Both the position numbers and the translations under genes were made by a program. A model generated the notes under the pieces. The model had not been told where the DNA came from. It saw only the letters and a program-made list of their open reading frames with translations, and did not search any database. A stretch of 26,721 bases of DNA from Hydrogenophilales bacterium RIFOXYD1_FULL_62_11. GTDB taxonomy: Bacteria > Pseudomonadota > Gammaproteobacteria > Burkholderiales > Thiobacillaceae. The stretch covers positions 1-26,721 of the forward strand of contig MGZO01000117.1 in assembly GCA_001802655.1 (NCBI GenBank). Direction: 5' to 3'. Below are positions 16,557-25,666 of the stretch, one piece after another (position 1 is the first letter of the stretch; each line of letters opens with the position of its first letter).

Positions 16557-17444
16557 TTAATCCAGTACGACGGCACCAACCACTTGCGCGCCGGTGAAGG
16601 TGATTTTTTCTTTCAGCTCGGCCAGCGGGGCCAGACGGCTGACGTTGCGACGGGTGGCAATGAGCATGCCGCCGACACGGGCGGCGATTTGCTGGAAGTC
16701 CGAGCTCAGTTGCGACGGCGCAACGTCGATCAGGATGATGTCGTAACTGGCTTCGAGGCTGGACAGCAGCGCGTCGAAGGTGGGGCGCGCCAGCAACTCG
16801 GCCGGGTTGGGCGGCGGGGAGCCCGCGGTCAGCACGCTGAGGGTGGGGAAAGCTTTGACTGCGCGTACTTGAACCGAAGATACGCGCTCGGCCAATACTT
16901 CAGACAAGCCCGTGTTATTGGCCAGGCTAAAAACCGTGTGCTGGTGCGGCTGCCGCATATTGGCGTCAACCAGCAAGACCTTGCGCCCCATTTGCGCAAA
17001 CAACACGGCCAGGTTGGCGGCCAGATAACTGGCGCCTTCGTTGGCGCTCGCGCTGCCGATTGCGAGGGTTTTACGGCCTTCGCGAAACCAGCGCAGCATC
17101 AACTCGGAACGCACCGAACGCAAGGCTTCGGCTTCCTTGCTGAAAGGATCGGTAGCTGCGGTGAGCTCGGGGCTCAGGCTGGCGTCGGCAGCAGAGATGG
17201 TGGGGTATTCGAACTGTTGCGACAGGGCCTGCTGGATGTCGGCCTCGGTCACCAGACCCAGTTTTTGCGCGGCTTCGCCAAAGCGCAGGTTTTCTGCCTG
17301 CTGCAGCTTGAGCACGCGCTCCATGTCTTGCGGCTTGAGCTTGCCGGCATCCTGCAGCAACTTGCCCATGTTGGCTTCGGCACGGATGCTCTGCGCCGCT
17401 TCGACGATGCTGCCCTGCTCGCTGGTATTGGTGGGTGAATTCAT
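16557..17444 (-). CDS. epsG: chain-length determinant ATPase/tyrosine kinase EpsG
   Basis: A 295-residue cytoplasmic BY-kinase/ParA-like partner of EpsF that couples ATP use to EPS chain length. Residues about 26-100 form an N-terminal MshEN-like region. Residues 126-165 hold the nucleotide site: Walker A position GSASANEGASYLAANLA (130-146) and Walker A' KVLLVDANMR (155-164). Walker B is IILID (236-240). The Walker A loop has Ala138 where family members carry Lys or Arg (GEGK/RS), and the C-terminus ends GAVVLD with no tyrosine cluster, so autokinase activity is doubtful. It lies between epsF (44 nt) and xrtB (4 nt), in the usual order. Family identity is secure; catalytic competence is uncertain. 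Confidence 0.92.
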   Translation of the reverse strand: MNSPTNTSEQGSIVEAAQSIRAEANMGKLLQDAGKLKPQDMERVLKLQQAENLRFGEAAQKLGLVTEADIQQALSQQFEYPTISAADASLSPELTAATDPFSKEAEALRSVRSELMLRWFREGRKTLAIGSASANEGASYLAANLAVLFAQMGRKVLLVDANMRQPHQHTVFSLANNTGLSEVLAERVSSVQVRAVKAFPTLSVLTAGSPPPNPAELLARPTFDALLSSLEASYDIILIDVAPSQLSSDFQQIAARVGGMLIATRRNVSRLAPLAELKEKITFTGAQVVGAVVLD

Positions 17445-17488
17445 GTGAATCTCGGCTGGTTCGGTGGGATGGGCTGGATAAATGACGC

Positions 17489-18874
17489 TCAGGCCAGGGC
17501 CGGGCGATTGCGGCTAAACAGGCGGCGCAGTTTTTCCAGGCGGCGGCCTTTTTTGGTCACTTCGGCCAACACCGGAATATCGAGCCCGGCAATGTCCTGC
17601 CCGGAACGCACTCGGCGATCCAGCAGTTCGACCAGGAAGCCAATACCCACGCCCAAGAGGGTGCCGAGGAACACTGACAACACAATGTTCAGCAATACTT
17701 TCGGGCTGGAATGCTTGACAGGTGGAACGGCCGGATTCAACACGGCGATGTCAGTTTGCGTGGATTGCGCTTCCATGCGGCTCTGGCCATAGCGCTGCAA
17801 GGCTGAGTCATAGATTTGCTGGGCATTCAACACGTCACGTGCAAGCAAGGAAGACTCTTCACGTTGCTGTTTCAATTCCAGCATTTTGGCTTTTTGCCGC
17901 TCGAAGGCTGCACTCAACTCGCCCACGCGCTGGCGGGCCGCACCTGCAGTCGCCCCAACACCGCGCGTGGCCGTATTGAGCTCTGTTGCAAGCTTGATCT
18001 TGTAGCTATTCACCTCGGCCTGGGTGCGCTGATATTCAGGATGGTTTACGCCCACCCGCTTGGCCAGGTCTGCCAGGCGCCCCTCACCTTGGGCAACCTG
18101 CGCTTTAAGGCCTTGCACCACCGGGTTGTTGATCACTTCTGGCAGGCTGCTGCCGTCGCGCGTACGTGAGCTGGCGTCAAAAGCTGCCGACTGGGCGCCG
18201 ACCATTTGCGCAGCCAGTTCAGACAGGCGACGCGTTTCGACGTCCATGCGCTCGTCGGATTCAACAATGCCTTTTTCGCGCTGATAGGCGGTGAGCTTCT
18301 GTTGAGCTTCATCGAGTTTCACGCGCAACTGCACGATCTGCTGATCAAACCATTCGGCGGTCTGTTTGGCCGGCGCCAGTCGAAGATCCAGACTGGTTTC
18401 GATGTAGGACTTGGCGAAGGCATTGGCCACAATCGCGGCGAATTGTGGGTCAGTACCGCTGAAACTCAAGGCAATGGTGCTGGATTCGCGTGAGGGTTCG
18501 GCGCTGAGCTTTTTCAGCAGCAGGTCGCTCAGCCATTGATTGATATCCCCTTTGCCTTCGGTGGCTTCCATGAACTGCTCGCGGGTGCCCGGGCTGTCCG
18601 CCAGCTTCAGATCGGCCACCACCTTGCTCGCCACCTGACTGCTGTTGATGACGTCGATCTGGGTGGCCATGTAACCGGGGAACATCTGTGACGGCATCAA
18701 CTGGCCGGTGAAGGGGTCCTTGCTTTTGGAATCCACGATCAACGTGGCAGTGGCGGTGTATTCCTTGGGCAGCCACAAGCTGACAAGGGTGGTAACCGCG
18801 ACGGTGGTCAACAGCACGCTCAAGATGATCCACTTGCGGGCGTTCAGAATGAGTAAAAACTGGGTGAAGTTCAT
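17489..18874 (-). CDS. epsF: chain-length determinant protein EpsF (Wzz/PCP family)
   Basis: A 461-residue polysaccharide co-polymerase of the inner membrane. It has a Wzz N-terminal domain with TM1 at residues about 14-34, a long periplasmic part rich in Glu, Gln, Lys and Ala that is predicted coiled coil (about 170-370, with AEWFDQQIVQLRVKLDEAQ), then TM2 at about 388-413 (NIVLSVFLGTLLGVGIGF), and a basic cytoplasmic tail. PxxP-type residues precede TM2 as in the family. It governs polymer length together with EpsG. It starts 12 nt after epsE and is followed by epsG 44 nt later. Length and architecture are normal for EpsF. Confidence 0.94.
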   Translation of the reverse strand: MNFTQFLLILNARKWIILSVLLTTVAVTTLVSLWLPKEYTATATLIVDSKSKDPFTGQLMPSQMFPGYMATQIDVINSSQVASKVVADLKLADSPGTREQFMEATEGKGDINQWLSDLLLKKLSAEPSRESSTIALSFSGTDPQFAAIVANAFAKSYIETSLDLRLAPAKQTAEWFDQQIVQLRVKLDEAQQKLTAYQREKGIVESDERMDVETRRLSELAAQMVGAQSAAFDASSRTRDGSSLPEVINNPVVQGLKAQVAQGEGRLADLAKRVGVNHPEYQRTQAEVNSYKIKLATELNTATRGVGATAGAARQRVGELSAAFERQKAKMLELKQQREESSLLARDVLNAQQIYDSALQRYGQSRMEAQSTQTDIAVLNPAVPPVKHSSPKVLLNIVLSVFLGTLLGVGIGFLVELLDRRVRSGQDIAGLDIPVLAEVTKKGRRLEKLRRLFSRNRPALA

Positions 18875-18886
18875 GGTGAGCGTCTC

Positions 18887-19681
18887 TTAGAACAGGCTTT
18901 CCTTGACGTAAATCACGTCGTCTTTTTTGACCGGATCGGACAGTTCGGCATCCAGTTCCTGCAGGCTGCCGTCGGCGGCGCGGCGCTTGATCATGATGCC
19001 GCGCTGGGTACCGCGCGGGCTCAGACCACCGCCCATCGACAGCGCCTGCACCACGCTCATGTTCTGTTCCAGGCGGAACGAGCCGGGGCGCTGCACTTCG
19101 CCGTAGATGTAGAACATCGGCTGGCGTGCCACGTTGAGTACATCGCCATCCTGCACCAGTTCATTGATGGCCTCGCCGCCGGGGGCGAACAGGGCCGGCA
19201 CATGAATGTCGCGGTATTCGGTTTTGCCGTCCTGAGTGCGCACCAGGGTGATGGTGTCGGCACCATCGGCGCTGATTCCCCGTGCCAGCGCCAATGCATC
19301 GGTTATGCGGCTGACTTTTTCGAGCGAGATCTTGCCCGGCTGGTTGACCCGACCCAGCACTGAAATCTGCTGGCCGCGAAACTGGACGATATTCAGGTTG
19401 ACGTTGGGGTCGACGATGAAGCCGCCTTTAGTCAGGCGGCTGGCGATATCTTTTTCCACGGCGGAAGGCGTCAAGCCAGAGGCCTTGACTGCGCCGATCA
19501 GCGGAAACGTCAGGCCGCCATCTTCGCCCACGCGCGCCTCGGTAGTGAGGTCGGGGTTGCCATACACGGTGATGCGCAACACGTCGCCCGTGCCCATGCG
19601 GTAATCGTCGGTCGCACTCCAGGCGGGCGCTGCCAGCAGCAACGCACACATCATCAAAACACTACGCCACACTGTATTCAT
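18887..19681 (-). CDS. epsE: polysaccharide export protein EpsE (Wza-like)
   Basis: A 264-residue periplasmic/outer-membrane export channel subunit. Signal peptide residues 1 to about 23 (hydrophobic core MMCALLLAAPAWSA) end without a lipobox Cys, unlike Wza lipoproteins. A Poly_export domain follows (DYRMGTGDVLRITVYGNP, residues 26-43), then two SLBB-type segments (ISVLGRVNQPG near residue 106 and FYIYGEVQRPG near 190). The start is the ATG at 19681, with a strong GGAGAGAGG Shine-Dalgarno immediately upstream; a 37-residue in-frame extension to 19792 reads through the structured leader and is rejected. It heads the epsE-epsF-epsG-xrtB-epsI run after a 267-nt gap from epsL. Confidence 0.93.
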   Translation of the reverse strand: MNTVWRSVLMMCALLLAAPAWSATDDYRMGTGDVLRITVYGNPDLTTEARVGEDGGLTFPLIGAVKASGLTPSAVEKDIASRLTKGGFIVDPNVNLNIVQFRGQQISVLGRVNQPGKISLEKVSRITDALALARGISADGADTITLVRTQDGKTEYRDIHVPALFAPGGEAINELVQDGDVLNVARQPMFYIYGEVQRPGSFRLEQNMSVVQALSMGGGLSPRGTQRGIMIKRRAADGSLQELDAELSDPVKKDDVIYVKESLF

Positions 19682-19757
19682 GCCTCTCTCCAATGACGAC
19701 TGCCAACAAGGCAGACCGTTTTCCTGCTTGATTTTTGACCCGACTGATTCGGAGTCT

Positions 19758-19769
19758 GGTTTGCAAACC
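19758..19769. promoter_or_regulatory. perfect 12-bp palindrome, candidate operator
   Basis: GGTTTGCAAACC is identical on both strands and lies about 76 nt upstream of the epsE start. A perfect dyad of this size is typical of a dimeric regulator site. I noticed no second copy elsewhere in the window. Confidence 0.3.
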
Positions 19770-19847
19770 TGGTTCCAGCGATTTCTAACCAAAAAGTTTG
19801 ATGCGCTAGGTTACTGCCCGTTCGTACCGTGGGGTGCGGGTTACACC

Positions 19848-19863
19848 CGCCCTGATCATGCCA
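19848..19863 (-). promoter_or_regulatory. possible sigma-54 type promoter for epsE
   Basis: On the minus strand TGGCATGATCAGGGCG keeps the GG and GC dinucleotides at sigma-54 spacing (consensus TGGCAC-N5-TTGC) but misses the TT of the -12 box. PEP-CTERM/exosortase EPS systems are often linked to the sigma-54 activator PrsR, which makes it worth recording. Weak match. Confidence 0.2.
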
Positions 19864-19948
19864 GCTTAACCACCCTCTGTTACGGCCCGACACGCGAGCC
19901 CGTTTATACACAGCAAAGTCCATGCCTGTCGCGCCACAGCCTGCCTAC

Positions 19949-21196
19949 CTAGAAATCAGCACGCACGGTAGCAAACAATGAATGAAACGAGTAATCCTCG
20001 CCGCTCATGTTGGAATCCCGACTTCCGGCACGCGCACCGAGGTCGAGCGCCACTGCCCGATGCGGCGTGTAGGTTACGGACAGCGAACTGCCCAGGGTGT
20101 CGTCGTTACGTTGCGGCTGCGTTGCACCCGGATCGCCTTTGAAGTCGCGGTTTTCGTAGGTTGCGCCGAGATTCAGGCGCCACTTTTCGCGCATGAGCCA
20201 TACGCCATTCACGCTTGCACCCGTTCGCAGTACCGAGCTGGCGTTGATATCCGTTGCGCCGCCGGGTTCCCGGTACGCGGCAACGCTGAACAACGTTTTT
20301 CCGGTGGCATACCAGTCTGCAGTCACGCGGCCGGTGAAGCCACTGAAATCGGGACGCTCCTTGAGCACCACTGAGCCCACCAGATCATCGCGCAGTTCAT
20401 TTTTGTACTGGCGATCCACCCACCCCGCCTGACCGCGCAACGTAAGCTTGCCGGACAAGCGCCAGTCGCCCAGCAGGTTGTATTCGGTTTGCTTGAAGCT
20501 GTTGTCTGCCACTTCGGATGGAATGAAGGAAAAAGGGGGACAAAAACTGAAAAAAGAACAAACATAAGACAGGACTTGCGGGTTAGGAAAATCCGCATCG
20601 ATCCTGCGTACCTGTGCTCGCAGCGTGCTGCCCTTGGGGGTACGATAAGTCAGCCCCACATCCTGCGCCTGCTGCTGGACATTCTGCGAAAGCTGCGATG
20701 GAGCGCTATTGGTGTTGTCGGTCGTTTCGAGTCCGCCACCGATGCGCCAGCGCGGATGAAACTCCCATTCGGCGCGGCCGTAGCGGCGTTCACGATCGAC
20801 CTGGTTGTTGACCAGCCCGATATCGCCAAAGCTGCTCTGACTGGTGGACTTGGCCGCGCCCAGATTGCCGGAAAGCCGATTGCCCAACCGCCAGTTCCAG
20901 GTGGCCTGCATGTCGTCGCCTTCGAAATCCAGATAGGTATTCTGGTCGTAACGAATCAGGGTTTTGGTGAGGTTGGCAACCACCTGCTGGCGCCCGGGTT
21001 TCCAGTCCACGTTGGCCCCTGCACTCAGCAGTGCATAACGGTCGTCGCGCTGGGTGCCCGGGCTTTCGTTCTCGTCCAGACGGAACAGGTTGCTGTCATA
21101 AAAATAGCCGAGCGATACAAACGGCCGGAAGGTGTCGCCTTCCTTGGCCATCGCCGGAAGTGCCAGCAGCATCGCGCCGGCAAGCAGCCACTTCAC
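19949..21196 (-). CDS. epsL: EPS operon outer-membrane beta-barrel protein EpsL
   Basis: A 415-residue outer-membrane protein. The start is the GTG at 21196 (GTGA overlap with the CAAX-protease stop, GGAG Shine-Dalgarno 6 nt before). Residues 1-17 are a signal peptide ending AMA. The mature protein begins with FRPFVSLGYFYDSNLFRL and continues with alternating polar/hydrophobic strands ending in ATVRADF with a C-terminal Phe, as in outer-membrane barrels. It matches the EpsL/PEP-CTERM-associated barrel type and probably forms the outer exit for the polymer. Codons from about 20575 down to 20520 encode an unusual Cys/Phe/Pro-rich stretch from unusually A+T-rich DNA. Family call good; exact transport role inferred. 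Confidence 0.88.
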   Translation of the reverse strand: MKWLLAGAMLLALPAMAKEGDTFRPFVSLGYFYDSNLFRLDENESPGTQRDDRYALLSAGANVDWKPGRQQVVANLTKTLIRYDQNTYLDFEGDDMQATWNWRLGNRLSGNLGAAKSTSQSSFGDIGLVNNQVDRERRYGRAEWEFHPRWRIGGGLETTDNTNSAPSQLSQNVQQQAQDVGLTYRTPKGSTLRAQVRRIDADFPNPQVLSYVCSFFSFCPPFSFIPSEVADNSFKQTEYNLLGDWRLSGKLTLRGQAGWVDRQYKNELRDDLVGSVVLKERPDFSGFTGRVTADWYATGKTLFSVAAYREPGGATDINASSVLRTGASVNGVWLMREKWRLNLGATYENRDFKGDPGATQPQRNDDTLGSSLSVTYTPHRAVALDLGARAGSRDSNMSGEDYSFHSLFATVRADF

Positions 21197-21849
21197 CAGA
21201 AACTCCAGTGGCCCGTCGCCACCACGTAGGCGCCCAGCGCGCCATTGGTGACGGCATGCGCAATGATCGGCGCCCACAGGTTGCGGGTGCGGATATAGAG
21301 CCAGCCATAGGCCAGACCGGCAACCAGGCCGGCCAGCCATTGCAGGTGCTCGACGGCAAACAGCGCGCTGGCGATGAACAGCGCCTTGAGGCCAATCTGC
21401 GCAGGATCAAGGGTCATGAAGTCGGGCTGCTGCACCCAGCGCTGCAAAAACGAGCGCCAGAACAACTCTTCCATCAGCGGCACCACCAGGGCTGCGCCTG
21501 CGATGCGAAACGCAACCAGCAGCCAGTCGATCTGGCCATTGGCGTCGGTCGGGTTGTAGCCCTTGCCCATTTCACCCATCAGCATCCAGCCGGCGTCGAG
21601 GTTGACCCACAACACCAGCACCACGAACCCCACCCCGACCGACAGCAATACGTGCTTGAGCGGCAAACGGGTTTTGAGTTCGGTGTAATAACGCCACAGC
21701 ACGACCAGGGCAAGCGCAACCAGGCCGGCTTTCACCGGATAGAGCCAACGCACGTCAAAGTCGGGAAGCCAGTCGGGCAACAGCCCTTCCAGCACAAGCA
21801 GGACGATATACAGCCCGAACGGGAGGCTGCGTACAAAGATGGGAGACAT
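21193..21849 (-). CDS. CAAX prenyl protease-related (CPBP) intramembrane protease
   Basis: A 218-residue membrane protein with about six hydrophobic segments. The glutamic intramembrane protease motifs are present: MEELFWRSF (Glu127, Glu128, Arg132), FAVEHLQW (His168) and IIAHAVTNGALG (His198, Asn202). It belongs to the CPBP (Abi/Rce1-like) family and, by its neighbours, to the PEP-CTERM-associated CAAX-protease-like group. It may process a membrane or sorted protein that acts with XrtB (inference; substrate unknown). It starts 38 nt after epsD and its stop overlaps the epsL start, so it is translationally coupled to epsL. All motif residues are intact. Confidence 0.9.
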   Translation of the reverse strand: MSPIFVRSLPFGLYIVLLVLEGLLPDWLPDFDVRWLYPVKAGLVALALVVLWRYYTELKTRLPLKHVLLSVGVGFVVLVLWVNLDAGWMLMGEMGKGYNPTDANGQIDWLLVAFRIAGAALVVPLMEELFWRSFLQRWVQQPDFMTLDPAQIGLKALFIASALFAVEHLQWLAGLVAGLAYGWLYIRTRNLWAPIIAHAVTNGALGAYVVATGHWSFW

Positions 21850-21887
21850 AACGACAATGGGCGCGGCTTGTCGCCACGCCCACCCGA

Positions 21888-22865
21888 TTAGTTCAGACCG
21901 GAAACACCTTTGCTGATCGCATCGGCATCAGCAGCGGGAGCCGCATCTGCAGCCGGGGCGGCGGCAGGCTGGGCGGGTGCGGCTGCCTCTGCAGGCTTGG
22001 CGACTTCCGGCTCTTTGCCTGCATCGACAAATTCGCCGACATATTCGATCTTGGCGGCCGCCTTCAGGTTGTCCAGTTCAGCCTTGGCGGCTTTCTGGCG
22101 CGCCTGCTGTTGCAACAAGCGGCTGATTGCGGGTTTGGCCTGCTCCAGCGTCACCGGTTGCGACTGCGAATCGGCCAACACGACCACCAGTACGCCATCC
22201 GGCGTGTTGACCATCATGGCCTGGCCATCGGGCATCGCAGCCAGTTTGGGAAGCATTTCCTGGGGCAACTGCTCGGCTGGCTTGACGCCCTGCGCTGCCT
22301 TGACCTCATACTTCTCGGCCTTCAACCAGGTGCCAAAATCGTTCAGGGTTTTGGATGCCGTGAGCTGGGTGCGAATCGCGTCCTGCTTGTCTTTTGGCGC
22401 CTTGATCGAGATTTCCTGCAGGCGGTAAATCTTGCGCTTGGCAAACAACTCGGGGTGGGTGTTGAAGTAGTCGTTGATTTCGGCGTCGGTCGGCTCGACC
22501 GGGGTACCCAGCTTGCGGCTCATGTAAGCCTCGGCCAGGATCTGCTGACGGGCTGCGTCCAGCGCCTGCACCACGGTGGGATCACGATCCAGCTTGTCTG
22601 CTTCGGCTTTGGCAACCAGCAATTGCTGATCAACCAGGTTGCGCACGACCTGCAGCGAAGCGGCCTTGGACTGGTCCTTGTTGAGATTGGGAATGCGTTG
22701 AAGGGCAAAATTCACCTGATGCACGGTGATTTCGGTGCCATCGACCTTGGCCGCTACCTGGGTGGGCGCTTTTTCGTCGGTTGCTGCTTCTTTCTTGTCG
22801 TCGCCACAACCTGCTGCCAGCGCAGCAATCAGCAACGGTAAAACCAGCTTTTTGAAACCTTGCAT
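21888..22865 (-). CDS. epsD: EpsD family peptidyl-prolyl isomerase-like lipoprotein
   Basis: A 325-residue periplasmic lipoprotein. Residues 1 to about 20 end in the lipobox ALAAGC with the lipid-acceptor Cys. The body has a SurA/PpiC-like N-domain (VDGTEITVHQVNFALQ through DAEINDYFNTHPELFAKRK), a degraded parvulin core and an Ala/Pro-rich tail of about 50 residues. EpsD proteins are parvulin relatives tied to EPS loci and may fold or assemble export proteins. Start choice: ATG at 22865, 8 nt after AGGA; the ATG at 22871 is too close to it. It is the first gene of the EPS run, behind a good extended -10 promoter, with purF 105 nt away. Confidence 0.9.
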   Translation of the reverse strand: MQGFKKLVLPLLIAALAAGCGDDKKEAATDEKAPTQVAAKVDGTEITVHQVNFALQRIPNLNKDQSKAASLQVVRNLVDQQLLVAKAEADKLDRDPTVVQALDAARQQILAEAYMSRKLGTPVEPTDAEINDYFNTHPELFAKRKIYRLQEISIKAPKDKQDAIRTQLTASKTLNDFGTWLKAEKYEVKAAQGVKPAEQLPQEMLPKLAAMPDGQAMMVNTPDGVLVVVLADSQSQPVTLEQAKPAISRLLQQQARQKAAKAELDNLKAAAKIEYVGEFVDAGKEPEVAKPAEAAAPAQPAAAPAADAAPAADADAISKGVSGLN

Positions 22866-22911
22866 TTTCATCTTCCTCAAATCCGTGTTTTAGAAATTAT
22901 GTGGTCCGAAT

Positions 22912-22940
22912 GTTACACCAAGCCTACCGTCTGGTTACAA
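22912..22940 (-). promoter_or_regulatory. candidate extended -10 promoter for the eps run
   Basis: On the minus strand TTGTAA (22940-22935), a 17-nt spacer and TGTAAC (22917-22912) preceded by TGG form an extended -10 promoter pointing at epsD. It lies between the purF stop and the epsD start and would give a leader of about 40 nt. Each box matches its consensus at about four of six positions. Confidence 0.4.
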
Positions 22941-22969
22941 AGGCAGTATCCATGCCAGCCCCAGAGACA

Positions 22970-22985
22970 GGGCCGGCATCCAGCC

Positions 22986-22986
<1 letters not shown>
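22970..22986 (-). terminator. candidate hairpin terminator after purF
   Basis: A 7-bp stem (GGGCTGG with CCGGCCC, one G-T pair, ATG loop) starts at the purF stop codon. A T/C-mixed run follows instead of a clean T-run, so the terminator is weak, but it separates the purF operon from the eps promoter. Confidence 0.35.
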
Positions 22987-24506
<1,520 letters not shown>

Positions 24507-24527
24507 ACTGCGCACCTATTCAGAAAA

Positions 24528-25019
24528 TTATTCAAAACGAACCTGTTTCGCCACATCGGCCGAAACCCACGGCAAGACGCTTTGCGCCATCGCCTGCAAG
24601 GAATCCGACAGCGCGGCCTGCTTCCAGAAATCGGTGCGCGTCAGCGAGGTCAGCCCGGCAAGCAGCGTAAAGCCGGTCAGAATCACCAGCCCCTTGACCA
24701 AGCCTATCGCACCGCCCATCACCCTGTCGGCGGCGCCCAGTCCAATCGCCCTGATCAGTGTGGCGAGGACGTGGCCCAGCAGCAGCACGCCAATCAGCAC
24801 CACCAGGAACACCAGCGCAAAACCAGCGAAATAACGAATGGCGGGGTTATCCAGCCCCAGCGGCAACAGCGGTTCGACGCTCGTCGCGCCCCACTTGCCC
24901 AGCCAGAACGCCAGCATCCAGGCAGCCAGCGAAAACAGGGTGTTGATGAACCCCGTCATCAGGCCGCGCACCACCGTCAGCAACAGCACCAATGCCACGA
25001 TGAGGTCGAGCACGCTCAT
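24528..25019 (-). CDS. cvpA: CvpA family membrane protein
   Basis: A 163-residue membrane protein with four hydrophobic segments. It begins SVLDLIVALVLLLTVVRGLMTGFINTLFSLAAW, the CvpA signature, and ends with an amphipathic tail. CvpA was named for colicin V production and has since been linked to envelope stress. Its gene order with purF is conserved across proteobacteria. It overlaps the SPOR gene by 4 nt (ATGA), indicating coupling. Identification is secure by sequence and position. Confidence 0.95.
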   Translation of the reverse strand: MSVLDLIVALVLLLTVVRGLMTGFINTLFSLAAWMLAFWLGKWGATSVEPLLPLGLDNPAIRYFAGFALVFLVVLIGVLLLGHVLATLIRAIGLGAADRVMGGAIGLVKGLVILTGFTLLAGLTSLTRTDFWKQAALSDSLQAMAQSVLPWVSADVAKQVRFE

Positions 25020-25666
25020 TTTGCGACGACCTGGCCGGGCATGCCGTTATTGGCCAGCTTCAGCGCAGCGGCCGTGGCGGCTTCATGCGTGGCAAAGGGG
25101 CCGACGCGCACCCGCGTCAGCTTGCCCACCGTGTCCGTATAGGTGGGCAGCCCGGCTTCGGCGGCACGCGCCTTGAGGGTTTGCGCCTTGGCCGCATCGG
25201 CAAGCGCCGCCAGCTGCACCACAAAGGCTTTGCCGCTTGCAGCGGGCGCGGCCTCCGCCGGAGCAGGGGTGACGGCCTTGGCGACTGGTTTGACCTCGGG
25301 TTTGACGACCGGTTCCGGCGGCCGGGATTCATTCGCTTTGGGCTTCGGCGACTGTGGCTCAGATTTCGGCTTCGGCGCAGGGGGCTGGACGGTCCTGGCT
25401 TCAGGCTCGGGCTTCGGTGGGGTTACGGCCATCGGTTCGGGCGGCGTCACCTCGTCCTGCGCTGGCTCGTCAGCTTCAACGGCAGCATCGGGGACTTCTG
25501 CCACGGGCACCACGGCCATTTTCACTGCCAGCGAACTGGCAGGAGGCGGTTCGTCCTCCAGCAGCAGCGGCAGCACAATCACCGCCAGCAGAATCAGCAC
25601 GACGGCGCCTATAAGGCGATGCCGGGCGCGGCGTTTGATATCAAATTCAGGGTTGGGAGGCGGCAT
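25016..25666 (-). CDS. SPOR domain protein (DedD-like)
   Basis: A 216-residue inner-membrane protein: cytoplasmic basic head (KRRARHR), one TM at residues about 18-35, a long Pro/Glu/Lys/Ala-rich periplasmic linker, then a C-terminal SPOR domain (FVVQLAALADAAKAQTLKARA to VRVGPFATHEAA). SPOR domains bind denuded septal peptidoglycan, so a cell-division role is likely. The start is the ATG at 25666, inside the 3' end of folC (20-nt overlap), because an upstream in-frame start at 25750 would place far more of the protein inside folC. It occupies the dedD position in the folC-dedD-cvpA-purF order. Confidence 0.88.
   Translation of the reverse strand: MPPPNPEFDIKRRARHRLIGAVVLILLAVIVLPLLLEDEPPPASSLAVKMAVVPVAEVPDAAVEADEPAQDEVTPPEPMAVTPPKPEPEARTVQPPAPKPKSEPQSPKPKANESRPPEPVVKPEVKPVAKAVTPAPAEAAPAASGKAFVVQLAALADAAKAQTLKARAAEAGLPTYTDTVGKLTRVRVGPFATHEAATAAALKLANNGMPGQVVAK

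Larger units (their letters stand above)
19682..19948 (-). promoter_or_regulatory. structured leader/intergenic region before epsE
   Basis: A 267-nt gap inside an otherwise tightly packed run. On the minus strand it holds several local inverted repeats: a bulged 8-bp stem at 19903-19882, a 6-bp GCGGGT/ACCCGC stem at 19850-19836, a 12-bp perfect palindrome at 19758-19769, a 7-bp stem with one bulge near 19757-19738, and CTGCC/GGCAG at 19714-19700 just before the Shine-Dalgarno. A TATAAA -10-like box lies at 19908-19903. It could be a promoter with operators or a cis-regulatory RNA leader. No known riboswitch was recognised. Confidence 0.4.
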
